64,000 bases of DNA from Prolixibacteraceae bacterium (GCA_030602265.1 JAUWAB010000005.1:1-64000); one strand, 5' to 3'; positions 8,775-17,696 are shown, counted from the first letter of the stretch. Numbers and translations: made by a program. The notes: generated from the letters alone by a model not told the origin.

Positions 8775-11147
8775 ATGAAAAAATTAATTCTGATTACTGC
8801 CTTTATGGCGGTTTATGGCCTCGTCAACGGGCAGATAAACCGCGCTAACCGCCTGTTCAGCTACCGGCCGGCTCCCGGACAATTCATCAATAATCCCGTC
8901 ATCGGAACACCCGAAGCGGCCAGCAAGATTCTTGCTTCAGACAATAGCCTGGTTTCTTTGGGCGCTTTTGGAGGTTCTATTGTTCTGGGTTTTGAAAAGC
9001 CTGTCAAAAATGATCCTGCCAATCCGTACGGTATTGATTTTACCGTTTTTGGGAATGCCTTTACAGGTTCATCCGAGCCGGGCATCATTTGGGTGATGAA
9101 AGATGAAAACGGGAACGGCCTGCCCGATGATACCTGGTATCAGATTGCCGGCAGCAGTTACTTTCACCCCCATACACTCCATAAGCATTCGGTCACCTGG
9201 TACCGTCAGCCTGATGGTTCTGCAACCTGGCAGGATACCCGGGGAAACCGTGGGACGATGTTAAAGAATGAGTTTCACTCACAGCCATATTATCCTTCAT
9301 TACAATATTTTATCGATTTTCCAGATGATTCGGTCACCTATACCGGGACCATGCTGGGGCATCCTTCTGCCATTATGAACGGGCAGATCGTTTTGCCATC
9401 ACTGGCTTTTGGTTACGCAGACAACCGGCCGGTAAACAGGAGCATTTCTCCAGCCATTCCGGATAACCCTTATACCCGCGATAAAAACGAAGGAGCTGGC
9501 GGAGATCCCGTCGATATTTCATGGGCGGTCGACCAGGAAGGAAATTATGTAGACCTGGATGAAATCCATTTTGTGAAAATAGTAACCGGAGCGTTATCCG
9601 ACCTGGGTATTTTGGGAGAAATCTCCACCGAAATATCCGGGGTGGTGGCTGCAAATCCTTCAGGCCTGACCGGACCTTTAAACCTGATGGCGATCCACCC
9701 GCATCCCCATTCTCTTCTGGTTACAGATACACTTCAGATCTTTGCAGACTTCTTCATTAAAGGAAGAAGGCAAAATACCACATTTGTTTTTGAAAATTCC
9801 GACAGGACCAAAGCCGACATTTCCCCGGAGGGGACCATCATTGCCAAAGATGGCGGGACTATCCGGGTGTCGGTTTTTCCTGAAGGATTTCCGGATGAAA
9901 AATCAGAGACGGAACTCATAGTCAGAAAACCGGTTTCCCTAATGGTTACTGAAATCGAAAGCCGGATGTACCCTGGCGAAACCGTGGTTTTCAAGCCTTT
10001 GCTTTTAGATCAGTTTTCTTCCGCCATTCAGGGAATGACGTGGAATATTAATGTACAAAATAGTGAAATATTGGATATTGCAGGTAATAACGGAAGTTTT
10101 ACTTTAATCGCATTAAAGCCGGGTATAACGGATCTGACTATTTCTCCGGTCCGGTTTCCGGAAATGGTTTATACCATTCGCGTAGAGGTGCTTCCGGATA
10201 CCAGGCCTGCCAGGGTGTTAGTCACCGCAAAAACATCCGATGAAAATCTACTCCCATACCAGTGGATTGAAATATCGCCCTTTTCGGTAAACCGTGCGGT
10301 TGAGAACAGAAGCGGTGATTACAGTAACCCTGGTTTTGTATCATTGGCACAGGTTGTTATGTCTGTTCTTGAGAAAGCCGGAACGCAATTCCGTTTCAGG
10401 GATGATGCCTTCTCCGGAAACAGTCTTTATTTATACTCGGTTGAATCGGATGGCTTGTTTACCTACGGATGGGGCGGCCGGACTGATCCTGCTGCATATG
10501 CAAGGGCATGGATGGTCAGACATAACGGGAAACATTTTTACAGGGAATTGAACGGGCAGGTTGTCTCCGACCGCGATACGGTGGAGATTTACCATGTTGC
10601 CGATATTCTCAGTCAATGGACGATATCCGGACTAAGTATCACCCCGGATTCAGCGGTATCCGGCACCCGGATTGCAGTCAACCGGTGGATGGCCCAATGC
10701 ACACGCGACTTAGGCGGAAACATTACAGAACAGCCGACAGTGCCATACCCGGACCAACCAGTATCTGCTGCCGGCGACCCCAGGGTATTGGCCTATACCG
10801 ACCATAATGGCCGTGCTGAAATCATAGCAGAAGGCGGGATACCCTTTACCATTCATTCCGGTAACGATGCTGCCATAGTCAACAGGAAACTGACCACCGG
10901 AATCGGGTCAGCGGAAAGATTTGAATTTACGGTATACCCCAATCCTGCCCGTGATTTTGTGCAGGTTTCCAGCACGGGGAATATTTCCCGGATTTATCTG
11001 ACCGATGCTTCGGGCAGGATAATATATAACATGAATGATACCGGAAGTTCGGTTACAATTTCTTTGAAAGATATTAATCCTGGGATATATTTTATTGTTG
11101 CAGATGGAGATGGAAGTATATACCGGAATAAAATAGTTAAGTATTGA
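8775..11147 (+). CDS. T9SS-exported surface protein with a transcobalamin-C-like domain, B12 operon
   Basis: A 790-residue secreted protein, first gene of the riboswitch operon. Residues 1-20 are a Sec signal. Residues 25-295 form a domain found in Bacteroidota cell-surface proteins, with an acidic DENGNGLPDDTWY loop (about 111-123) resembling a calcium site. Two Ig-like segments follow (about 300-475). Residues 476-612 contain LYLYSVESDGL, then WMVRHNGKHFY, then VSDRDTVEIYHVAD. The pattern W-M-x3-N-G ... D-x-D-x-V-E-x-Y is that of the DUF4430/transcobalamin C-terminal fold, the cobalamin-capping domain of animal B12 carriers. Residues 716-790 are a type IX sorting domain (FTVYPNPARDF ... GIYFI). 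Its place behind a B12 riboswitch and before a TonB receptor suggests surface capture of corrinoids; this is inference. Confidence 0.72.
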   Translation: MKKLILITAFMAVYGLVNGQINRANRLFSYRPAPGQFINNPVIGTPEAASKILASDNSLVSLGAFGGSIVLGFEKPVKNDPANPYGIDFTVFGNAFTGSSEPGIIWVMKDENGNGLPDDTWYQIAGSSYFHPHTLHKHSVTWYRQPDGSATWQDTRGNRGTMLKNEFHSQPYYPSLQYFIDFPDDSVTYTGTMLGHPSAIMNGQIVLPSLAFGYADNRPVNRSISPAIPDNPYTRDKNEGAGGDPVDISWAVDQEGNYVDLDEIHFVKIVTGALSDLGILGEISTEISGVVAANPSGLTGPLNLMAIHPHPHSLLVTDTLQIFADFFIKGRRQNTTFVFENSDRTKADISPEGTIIAKDGGTIRVSVFPEGFPDEKSETELIVRKPVSLMVTEIESRMYPGETVVFKPLLLDQFSSAIQGMTWNINVQNSEILDIAGNNGSFTLIALKPGITDLTISPVRFPEMVYTIRVEVLPDTRPARVLVTAKTSDENLLPYQWIEISPFSVNRAVENRSGDYSNPGFVSLAQVVMSVLEKAGTQFRFRDDAFSGNSLYLYSVESDGLFTYGWGGRTDPAAYARAWMVRHNGKHFYRELNGQVVSDRDTVEIYHVADILSQWTISGLSITPDSAVSGTRIAVNRWMAQCTRDLGGNITEQPTVPYPDQPVSAAGDPRVLAYTDHNGRAEIIAEGGIPFTIHSGNDAAIVNRKLTTGIGSAERFEFTVYPNPARDFVQVSSTGNISRIYLTDASGRIIYNMNDTGSSVTISLKDINPGIYFIVADGDGSIYRNKIVKY

Positions 11148-13099
11148 AACGATTTCTGGTCATATGGTTGCTGCTCTCTTACGGCTTGTCCCTGAATGGG
11201 CAAACCCTGAAGGATACTGTGCAAATCAGGGAGGTTCGTGTTTTTGGCCAGCATAAGCCCCAGGAGACTGGCTTGAGAATTACGCGGCCCGACAGTATGG
11301 CCCTGATCAACTCCATTACGACCAATCTGGCTGAATTATTATCCGCCAATACGCCGGTTTTTATAAAATCATACGGACGGGGATCATCGGCTACCGCAAG
11401 TTTCAGGGGAACCTCTGCCAATCATACACGCTTGACCTGGAATGGCATGGCCCTGAATTCCCCGATGCGTGGTTCTGCTGATCTTTCGCTGCTTCCGGTG
11501 ATGTTTACCGACGATGTCTGGTTGCTTCACGGTGGCAGCTCACTGGCTGAAGGCACCGGTGCTTTGGGGGGCAGTATCCATCTGGGGAATAAACCCGACT
11601 GGACATCCAATACCCAGGCCTCTTTGCTGGTTGAAAGAGGATCTTTCAATACCGGATCCTACCAGTTTCGTTTACAGGCAGGTAAAGGAAGGTTCAGGTC
11701 GGTTACCCGGTTTGTCGCAGACCATTCAGACAATAATTTTCCTTTTTACAATGTGGGAGTGTTGCCCTTCAGGCAGGACACCCTGAAAAATGCATCCTAT
11801 CTGAAATTGGGGATACTTCAGGAGTTTTACTACAGGTCACAGCCCGATAAACTCTCTGCCTTAAGGTTTTGGGGCCAGGTTAGTGACCGCGACCTGCCAC
11901 AACTGATGTCATATGAAGGTAGCGAACGGGTGGAATACCAGGTTGATGAACAAATCAGGGTGCAATATGAAGCAAAAAATTATGCATCCCTTGTTAAGTT
12001 CCACTATTTCAGTGGTTTTAACTATACATACTTAAGATACAAAAGGTATATGACGGACCCCTGGTTTGTCAATGATGATGCCGTCAGCATGGAGAACAGC
12101 CTGTTTAATCAGTTGAAAATGAATGCTGATGTGTCGGATAAACTGCATATCAGCGGATCCTTTGAGATGAACTATCATTCTGTACTGGTGAACAATGAAC
12201 CCAGAAATACCGGATATGATGAAAACAGGCTGGAAGCAGGAGGTATGGTACATGCACGCTTCAGACCGGCCAACAACTGGGGGGTATTTGCACTGATCAG
12301 GTCAGAATGGTATGATAATCGTCTGATTCCGGTAATCCCTTCGGCCGGCGCTGAGTATATCACTGCAAGACCATTTCCTGCAATGATCAGGCTGAACCTG
12401 GCCCGTAACTATAATAAGCCATCCCTGAACGACCTTTACTGGATCCCCGGAGGCAATCCGGACCTGCAGGCGGAAGACGGCATAACGGCCGATCTGGCCT
12501 TCAGCACCGAAAGCAGGAGGGAAGGTCTCTGGAAGAATGAGGTTTCACTTTTTTACTCCCTGATCGACAACTGGATTATATGGCAGCCTGCGGCCAATGG
12601 TGCCTGGTATTGGGAAGCAGCCAATGTGAAAAAGGTTTTCTCCAGGGGGGTGGAGTATAATTTCAGTAGCCAGGCAGTGGTGGGCAAAGTGAAATTCAGG
12701 ATGGCGGGAAATTATGCTTATACCCGCTCGACCAACGAGAATGCAGTGAGTTCAATAGACCAATCCCGGGGCAAACAGCTGATATACATACCCAAACATA
12801 CGGGAAATCTGAATATGGCAGCCACCCTTGGCTTATGGACACTGAAAGGCAATGTGGGGTATACCGGGAAACGTTATACCCAGTCGTCCAATGAATGGAG
12901 CCATTTTGAGAGCGTCCTGAACCCATTCTGGATGACAAGCCTATCTCTTGAAAAGCTTTGGAATCTGAGCCATGCAATGGTGTTGAATACCCAGGTGAAG
13001 GCCGAAAACCTGCTGGATACAGATTATCAGCAGATTCTCTGGCGCCCGATGCCGGGAAGACATTATTCCATAACCATGTCGTTGAAACGGAGTAAATAA
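11144..13099 (+). CDS. BtuB-like TonB-dependent outer-membrane receptor (TTG start)
   Basis: A 651-residue TonB-dependent receptor. The start is a TTG at 11144 that overlaps the previous stop (TTGA). A TAA lies two codons upstream in this frame and the next ATG is at residue 53, while the TTG gives a clean Sec signal (KRFLVIWLLLSYGLSLNGQ), so TTG is well supported. The plug domain (about 25-150) contains FRGTSANHTRLTWNG and LAEGTGALGGSIHL. The rest is a 22-strand barrel ending in a typical hydrophobic strand (YSITMSLKRSK). It lacks the carboxypeptidase-like N-terminal domain of SusC proteins, as BtuB-type receptors do. Riboswitch control and the neighbours support cobalamin as substrate, imported with TonB energy. 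TonB, ExbBD and BtuFCD are not in the window. Confidence 0.86.
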   Translation: MKRFLVIWLLLSYGLSLNGQTLKDTVQIREVRVFGQHKPQETGLRITRPDSMALINSITTNLAELLSANTPVFIKSYGRGSSATASFRGTSANHTRLTWNGMALNSPMRGSADLSLLPVMFTDDVWLLHGGSSLAEGTGALGGSIHLGNKPDWTSNTQASLLVERGSFNTGSYQFRLQAGKGRFRSVTRFVADHSDNNFPFYNVGVLPFRQDTLKNASYLKLGILQEFYYRSQPDKLSALRFWGQVSDRDLPQLMSYEGSERVEYQVDEQIRVQYEAKNYASLVKFHYFSGFNYTYLRYKRYMTDPWFVNDDAVSMENSLFNQLKMNADVSDKLHISGSFEMNYHSVLVNNEPRNTGYDENRLEAGGMVHARFRPANNWGVFALIRSEWYDNRLIPVIPSAGAEYITARPFPAMIRLNLARNYNKPSLNDLYWIPGGNPDLQAEDGITADLAFSTESRREGLWKNEVSLFYSLIDNWIIWQPAANGAWYWEAANVKKVFSRGVEYNFSSQAVVGKVKFRMAGNYAYTRSTNENAVSSIDQSRGKQLIYIPKHTGNLNMAATLGLWTLKGNVGYTGKRYTQSSNEWSHFESVLNPFWMTSLSLEKLWNLSHAMVLNTQVKAENLLDTDYQQILWRPMPGRHYSITMSLKRSK

Positions 13100-13100
13100 A

Positions 13101-14276
13101 ATGAGGAATAAACAATATATATTGATCGCAACCAGCAGGAGTCAGGTCGGGCAGATCAAAAATGCAGCAGGGACCACAGGCCAATTTGCCACCGGAATCA
13201 TACATTTTCTGAATAAATCCTATTTGCTGATCCTGTTTCTGACTTTTCTGTTCGCTTCCTGTGAGCAGGAGCCTGTTGAAGTGGTCTATGCCGATCTGGG
13301 CGACAAAAGGGGCGTTTTTATTTCCTCAGAGGGCAATTATATGTATGGCAATGCCTCTCTTTCGTTTTATGACCGGGATGCCAGGGTGGTCTACAACAAC
13401 GTATTTTATGCACGCAACCGTGCACCTCTGGGCGACGTGGCCCAGTCAATCACTTCTGACGGCCGGAATCTTTTTATTGTGGTTAACAATTCTGGAAAGA
13501 TAGTCGTGACAGACCGCAGGACCCTTGAATTCAAGCATACCATAACCGGTTTGGTATCACCCAGATATATACATTTTGTCAGTGAAAACAAGGCGTATGT
13601 CAGTGATCTTTATTCCGACCGGATCACCATTATCAACCCGTCGACCTTTGAAAAGAGAGGGTATATCCAGGTATCCGATGGAATCAAAAATTCCGGGAAG
13701 CATACGACAGAGTCATTTACACAGTCGGGCAACCGGGTTTTTGTAAGTTGCTGGAAAAACGAAAATCAGATTCTGGTGATTGATCCGGTCACCGATAAGC
13801 TCACCGATTCCATTACGGTTCCTATGCAGCCAAGGAAACTGATCACCGACAAGAACCAAAAAATATGGGTCCTTACAGATGGAAATCCCGCAGGCGCACC
13901 GGGTGGCCCTGAAAAGCCGTCGCTTGTCAGAATTGATCCGGCTACCCTTACTGTAGAACAGATTTACCGCTGGAACACCGGGAGTGAGTATTCAGGCGAC
14001 CTGCAGTTAAATCCGGCCAAAGACACACTATACATCATATCCGGCGATCTGTACAGGATGCCGGTAAATGCGCGAAGATTTCCGGAGGAACCTTTTATTG
14101 GATCTTCCGGCCGCAAATTTTTCAGTATGGGGGTAGATCCGAAATCCGGAGAAATCTACCTGACCGATGCCATTGATTACATGCAGAGGGCCATGGTATA
14201 CCGGTATTCCCCTCAGGGAGCCCTGACCGACACATTCAGGGTAGGTATCAATCCCGGGGCCTTCTGGTTTAACTAA
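13101..14276 (+). CDS. BtuG-like beta-propeller lipoprotein (YncE/DUF5074 type)
   Basis: A 391-residue lipoprotein starting one base after the receptor stop. The lipobox LFASC puts the acylated Cys at residue 54, after a hydrophobic run SYLLILFLTFLFA. The remainder is a propeller with repeated segments such as NKAYVSDLYSDRITIINPSTFEKRGYIQV and FVSCWKNENQILVIDPVTDKLTDSI, typical of YncE/DUF5074 seven-bladed propellers. In Bacteroides, BtuG proteins of this fold are surface lipoproteins that bind vitamin B12 with very high affinity and sit on BtuB; the gene order here fits that role. Odd feature: about 40 residues precede the hydrophobic signal, far more than usual, and no ATG, GTG or TTG lies close to it. 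Confidence 0.78.
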   Translation: MRNKQYILIATSRSQVGQIKNAAGTTGQFATGIIHFLNKSYLLILFLTFLFASCEQEPVEVVYADLGDKRGVFISSEGNYMYGNASLSFYDRDARVVYNNVFYARNRAPLGDVAQSITSDGRNLFIVVNNSGKIVVTDRRTLEFKHTITGLVSPRYIHFVSENKAYVSDLYSDRITIINPSTFEKRGYIQVSDGIKNSGKHTTESFTQSGNRVFVSCWKNENQILVIDPVTDKLTDSITVPMQPRKLITDKNQKIWVLTDGNPAGAPGGPEKPSLVRIDPATLTVEQIYRWNTGSEYSGDLQLNPAKDTLYIISGDLYRMPVNARRFPEEPFIGSSGRKFFSMGVDPKSGEIYLTDAIDYMQRAMVYRYSPQGALTDTFRVGINPGAFWFN

Positions 14277-14298
14277 CACATTTTAATATTTAATCGTT

Positions 14299-15270
14299 AT
14301 GAAGCATTTTTCCTTTTTTCTGATGTTCTTTCTGATGTTTACGATTCTCCATGGCCAGGAGAAAGCTACTTTTGAAGAGTTGGACCCGGGGCCGGTTGGT
14401 TACTGGAACGGATCTGACCTTAGTGGAAAATTCAGCAGCGGACCGTTTACTTTTCATAATTCCTATAACGTGGATTGGGCAAGCTGGGCCGGATTCTCCT
14501 ATACCAACCATACCGATACCGTAACCGCAGGCTGGAGCAACCTGTACAGTGCCATAACCGGTATTGGGGCAGGGGGATCAGCAGTCTATGCAACTGCCTT
14601 CGTTGCCGGATCCGCACGAATTTCCCTGGAGCAGGCCTCTACTGTATCAGGGATGTACATCACCAACAGCACCTATGCCTATTTATCTGTCCTGAATGGC
14701 GATGACTTTACAAAAAAGTTCGGAGGACCAGACGGGACTGATCCTGACTATTTCAGGCTGATCATCGATGGTATTGGTAATGAAGGCGATACAACAGGCA
14801 CAATTGTTTTTTACCTGGCAGATTTCCGTGACAGTGATTCTGCCAATGATTATATTATTAAGGAATGGACATGGGTCGACCTCACAGCACTGGGAGACGT
14901 TGCGGAGATCCATTTCTCAATGGAATCGAGCGATACCGGAGACTGGGGCATGAATACCCCTGCCTTTTTTTGTGTAGATAATATCAACAGCAAGGAACTG
15001 ACTCCTGCGAGTGGCAGGCCAGCAGCTATGGCGGGTGAGATCCGTGCATATCCCAATCCTTTCAGCGACAGGTTCAGCCTGGCACTCGCCGCAGGAGATC
15101 ACCGGGTTGAGATCCTTGATATGCAGGGCAGGTTGCATCATCAGGATATTTATGCTGGCGATACAGTGGTCGGGATTGAAGGTCTGAGTCATCTGCCATC
15201 CGGAGTGTACATTGTCCGGATTACCAGTGAACGAATGGAATACACTGCAATGAAGCTGCGAAAACTTTAA
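14299..15270 (+). CDS. DUF4465 secreted protein with T9SS sorting domain
   Basis: A 323-residue secreted protein, last gene of the B12 operon, 22 bases after the propeller gene. Residues 1-20 are a Sec signal. Residues 22-235 match DUF4465: WASWAGFSYTNHTDTVTAGW, YITNSTYAYLSVLNGDDFTKKFGG, an FYLADFRDSD segment, and the closing SSDTGDWGMNTPAFFCVDN. The C-terminal 75 residues are a type IX secretion sorting domain (YPNPFSDRFSL ... PSGVYIVRI). DUF4465 proteins often lie beside cobalamin receptors and B12 riboswitches in Bacteroidota, so a part in B12 capture or display is likely. No catalytic motif is visible. Confidence 0.82.
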   Translation: MKHFSFFLMFFLMFTILHGQEKATFEELDPGPVGYWNGSDLSGKFSSGPFTFHNSYNVDWASWAGFSYTNHTDTVTAGWSNLYSAITGIGAGGSAVYATAFVAGSARISLEQASTVSGMYITNSTYAYLSVLNGDDFTKKFGGPDGTDPDYFRLIIDGIGNEGDTTGTIVFYLADFRDSDSANDYIIKEWTWVDLTALGDVAEIHFSMESSDTGDWGMNTPAFFCVDNINSKELTPASGRPAAMAGEIRAYPNPFSDRFSLALAAGDHRVEILDMQGRLHHQDIYAGDTVVGIEGLSHLPSGVYIVRITSERMEYTAMKLRKL

Positions 15271-15372
15271 ATTAAAACATTAAACCATTAAGTTTCAAAA
15301 AAAAGAGTGTGAAGTATTTTGTTGTATGTCAATAATAGTGTTATTTTGCAGTCTGAAAATATTACAATAATT

Positions 15373-15960
15373 ATGATGGAAATAACAAAAAACAGGATGG
15401 TCACATTGACCTATGACTTAAGGTTGGACGACCAGAATGGCGATATGATAGAGCAGGCAACTGCAGATCGTCCGTTGCGTTTTATTTACGGAGCAGGACA
15501 GATGTTACCCAAATTTGAGGCTCAATTGGCAGGATTGAAGCAGGGGGAGTCCTTTCAAATAGACCTGACCAAATTTGATGCTTACGGTGAAGTCAATGAA
15601 GATGCGATTGTAGAGCTTCCGCGTCAGGTCTTTATGGTCGACGGAAATTTCGACAATGAAATGGTAAAGGTTGGAAACTCCATTCCCATGATGACCGGTG
15701 ACGGTCAGCGTCTGAATGGCATTGTCCTTGAAGTGGGCGATCAGGCGATTAAAATGGACTTTAATCATCCACTTGCAGGTGAGGATCTTCATTTTGAAGG
15801 GGAAGTCCTGGAAGTCAGGGATGCCACCGATGAAGAAATTGCCGCATTGTTCTCTCATGGTTGTGGCTGTGGTAGTGGTGGCTGTGACAGTGGTGGCTGT
15901 GGTGACGGCGATTGTCACGACCATGGCGATCAAAGTTGTGGTACAGGATGTAATTGTTAA
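15373..15960 (+). CDS. SlyD-like FKBP peptidyl-prolyl isomerase with Cys/His-rich metal tail
   Basis: A 195-residue protein counted from the ATG at 15373; the ATG at 15376 is equally possible, and an upstream in-frame ATG at 15319 only adds unrelated residues. The FKBP core begins RMVTLTYDLRLDDQNGDMIEQA, with GAGQMLPKFEAQLAGLKQGE matching the SlyD pattern. The insert-in-flap chaperone domain follows (about 70-130), then the FKBP C-terminal strand (HPLAGEDLHFEGEVLEV). The last 35 residues hold eleven Cys and three His in Gly-rich repeats. SlyD proteins act as cytosolic folding catalysts and, through such tails, bind nickel or zinc. A perfect terminator follows. Confidence 0.93.
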   Translation: MMEITKNRMVTLTYDLRLDDQNGDMIEQATADRPLRFIYGAGQMLPKFEAQLAGLKQGESFQIDLTKFDAYGEVNEDAIVELPRQVFMVDGNFDNEMVKVGNSIPMMTGDGQRLNGIVLEVGDQAIKMDFNHPLAGEDLHFEGEVLEVRDATDEEIAALFSHGCGCGSGGCDSGGCGDGDCHDHGDQSCGTGCNC

Positions 15961-15994
15961 CAACTGTTGTATATTTTACAACTTTAATTATCTT

Positions 15995-16031
15995 TAGCCT
16001 CGTTTTTTATAAAAAACGAGGCTATCTTTTT
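15995..16031 (+). terminator. Terminator after slyD-like gene
   Basis: A perfect inverted repeat, TAGCCTCG (15995-16002) with CGAGGCTA (16017-16024), extended by a TTTTTTA/TAAAAAA inner stem and followed by TCTTTTTG. It stands between the SlyD-like gene and aroC. Confidence 0.85.
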
Positions 16032-16039
16032 GCAAAGCT

Positions 16040-17113
16040 ATGAATACATTTGGACGTATATTCAGGTTAACTTCATTTGGTGAGTCGCATGGCAGGGGCA
16101 TCGGAGGCATAATTGACGGCTGCCCGCCCGGAATTGAAATCGACCTGGAATATATTCAGAATGAACTGTCGAGAAGAAGGCCCGGCCAGTCAAAAATAAC
16201 CACACAGCGGATGGAGCCCGACAAGGTTGAATTCCTTTCGGGCATCTTTGAGGGGAAGAGTCAGGGAACGCCTATTGCCTTTATTGTTTGGAACAAGGAC
16301 CAGCATTCGGGAGACTATAATAACCTGAAAGATGTATTCAGGCCATCACACGCCGATTATACCTATCAGAAAAAATACGGAACCCGGGATCACCGTGGCG
16401 GCGGACGTTCATCGGCGAGGGAAACCATTGCCAGGGTAGTGGCAGGTGCCATTGCCCGTCTCGTTCTGAGAAAAGCCGGAGTACAGGTTTTTGCTTATGT
16501 TTCCCAGGTTGGTGAAATAGAACTGGCGAAAGGTTATCAGGAACTCGACCTGACCCTGACTGACCAGAGCATAGTGAGGTGTCCCGATCAGGAAACCGCT
16601 GAGAAGATGATTGCCCGGATAGAAGAGGCTGGCAGGGACCATGATACAGTCGGAGGGGTGATTACAGGAGTGGTCAGGGGTGTACCCGCCGGATGGGGAG
16701 AACCGGTTTTCAACAAATTGCATGCAGATCTGGGATTTGGAATGCTGGGAATCAATGCAGTAAAGGGGTTTGAATATGGATCAGGATTTTCAGGTACCCG
16801 GCTTAGCGGATCACAACACAACGATATATTTATTAAAGGAGAGGAGGGAATCAAAACGAAAACCAACCACTCGGGTGGAATCCAGGGAGGCATTTCCAAT
16901 GGTGAAGATATCTATTTCAGGGTGGCATTCAAGCCGATAGCCACCTTGCTGAAAGAACAAAAAACTGTAGACCAGTATGAAAATGAGGTAGTTATTAATC
17001 CAAAGGGGCGACATGACCCATGTGTCCTCCCCAGGGCAGTACCTATCGTGGAAGCAATGGCAGCACTGGTTTTGGCAGATCACTATTTAATGCAACAATT
17101 ATATACACTTTGA
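16040..17113 (+). CDS. aroC: Chorismate synthase AroC
   Basis: A 357-residue enzyme of full length. The N-terminal signature [20 protein letters not shown] (residues 7-26), the [29 protein letters not shown] region and the C-terminal [20 protein letters not shown] motif are all present, including the two conserved His residues and the Arg cluster that bind FMN and substrate. It makes chorismate from 5-enolpyruvylshikimate 3-phosphate, the last step of the shared aromatic pathway, and needs reduced FMN. The other shikimate genes are not in the window. The next gene (DUF134) starts three bases after its stop, so the two are cotranscribed. Confidence 0.97.
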   Translation: MNTFGRIFRLTSFGESHGRGIGGIIDGCPPGIEIDLEYIQNELSRRRPGQSKITTQRMEPDKVEFLSGIFEGKSQGTPIAFIVWNKDQHSGDYNNLKDVFRPSHADYTYQKKYGTRDHRGGGRSSARETIARVVAGAIARLVLRKAGVQVFAYVSQVGEIELAKGYQELDLTLTDQSIVRCPDQETAEKMIARIEEAGRDHDTVGGVITGVVRGVPAGWGEPVFNKLHADLGFGMLGINAVKGFEYGSGFSGTRLSGSQHNDIFIKGEEGIKTKTNHSGGIQGGISNGEDIYFRVAFKPIATLLKEQKTVDQYENEVVINPKGRHDPCVLPRAVPIVEAMAALVLADHYLMQQLYTL

Positions 17114-17116
17114 AAA

Positions 17117-17533
17117 ATGCCTAGAAGAAAACGTGAAAGAAGAATGCTGATGCCCCCAGTGATCAAAGGCATGTCTGTTTTTGGTGTTCGTGGCCGGAAA
17201 GCCAACGAAGTCAGTCTTTTGTTAGAGGAATATGAAGCCATCAGGCTGCTCGACCATCAGATGCTTAACCAGGAACAGGCAGCGGTAGTTATGAACGTAT
17301 CAAGGCCGACGCTTACCCGCATTTATGAGGAAGCCCGTCAGAAAGTGGCCAGCGCCTTTGTAGAAGGACGCGACATTGTGATTAAAGGCGGTCATGTCAC
17401 TTTCGACCAGAATTGGTATAAATGCAATACCTGCAAAGCCAATTTCAACTTCCATGAGGAAGACGATCCGAACTGCCCGGTTTGTGAATCTACTGATGTA
17501 TCTTCGCTGAACGAATATTTTAAAAAAGCGTAG
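17117..17533 (+). CDS. DUF134-family HTH protein with C-terminal zinc ribbon
   Basis: A 138-residue small basic protein. Residues 1-90 match DUF134: the start MPRRKRERRMLMPP, an EYEAIRLLDHQMLNQEQAA segment and a helix-turn-helix MNVSRPTLTRIYEEARQKVA. The C-terminus adds a two-CxxC zinc ribbon (YKCNTCKANF ... CPVCES). Proteins of this family are thought to be DNA-binding and are often near genes for dinitrogenase iron-molybdenum cofactor-type NifX proteins, but none is present here. It starts three bases after aroC and is likely read from the same transcript. Function unknown; a regulatory role is inferred from the HTH. Confidence 0.85.
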   Translation: MPRRKRERRMLMPPVIKGMSVFGVRGRKANEVSLLLEEYEAIRLLDHQMLNQEQAAVVMNVSRPTLTRIYEEARQKVASAFVEGRDIVIKGGHVTFDQNWYKCNTCKANFNFHEEDDPNCPVCESTDVSSLNEYFKKA

Positions 17534-17561
17534 AAGATATTTCAGGCTAAAGTATTTGATG

Positions 17562-17593
17562 ACAGGGATCCGAAGTGACGGATCCCTGTTTTT
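17562..17593 (+). terminator. Terminator after the DUF134 gene
   Basis: An eleven-base perfect stem ACAGGGATCCG / CGGATCCCTGT (17562-17572 with 17579-17589), a six-base loop and a T-run. Confidence 0.85.
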
Positions 17594-17665
17594 ATTGAAC
17601 AGGAATAAACATGATATTTATCATCTGATATTGAGAAAATTAACAAGGTAATAACATCCGACCTT

Positions 17666-17696
17666 TTTTATGATTTGTTCGGAAAAACTATCTTTG
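17666..17696 (+). promoter_or_regulatory. Bacteroidota promoter for the PepSY gene
   Basis: TTTT at 17666-17669, a 19-base spacer and TATCTTTG at 17689-17696. The -7 box is perfect and the -33 has one mismatch. Transcription would start about 17 bases before the ATG at 17720. Confidence 0.6.

Noticed and set aside
12696-13205. 169-codon open frame on the minus strand over the BtuB/BtuG junction
   Set aside because: Its only support is length; it overlaps conserved barrel strands and has no plausible protein features.
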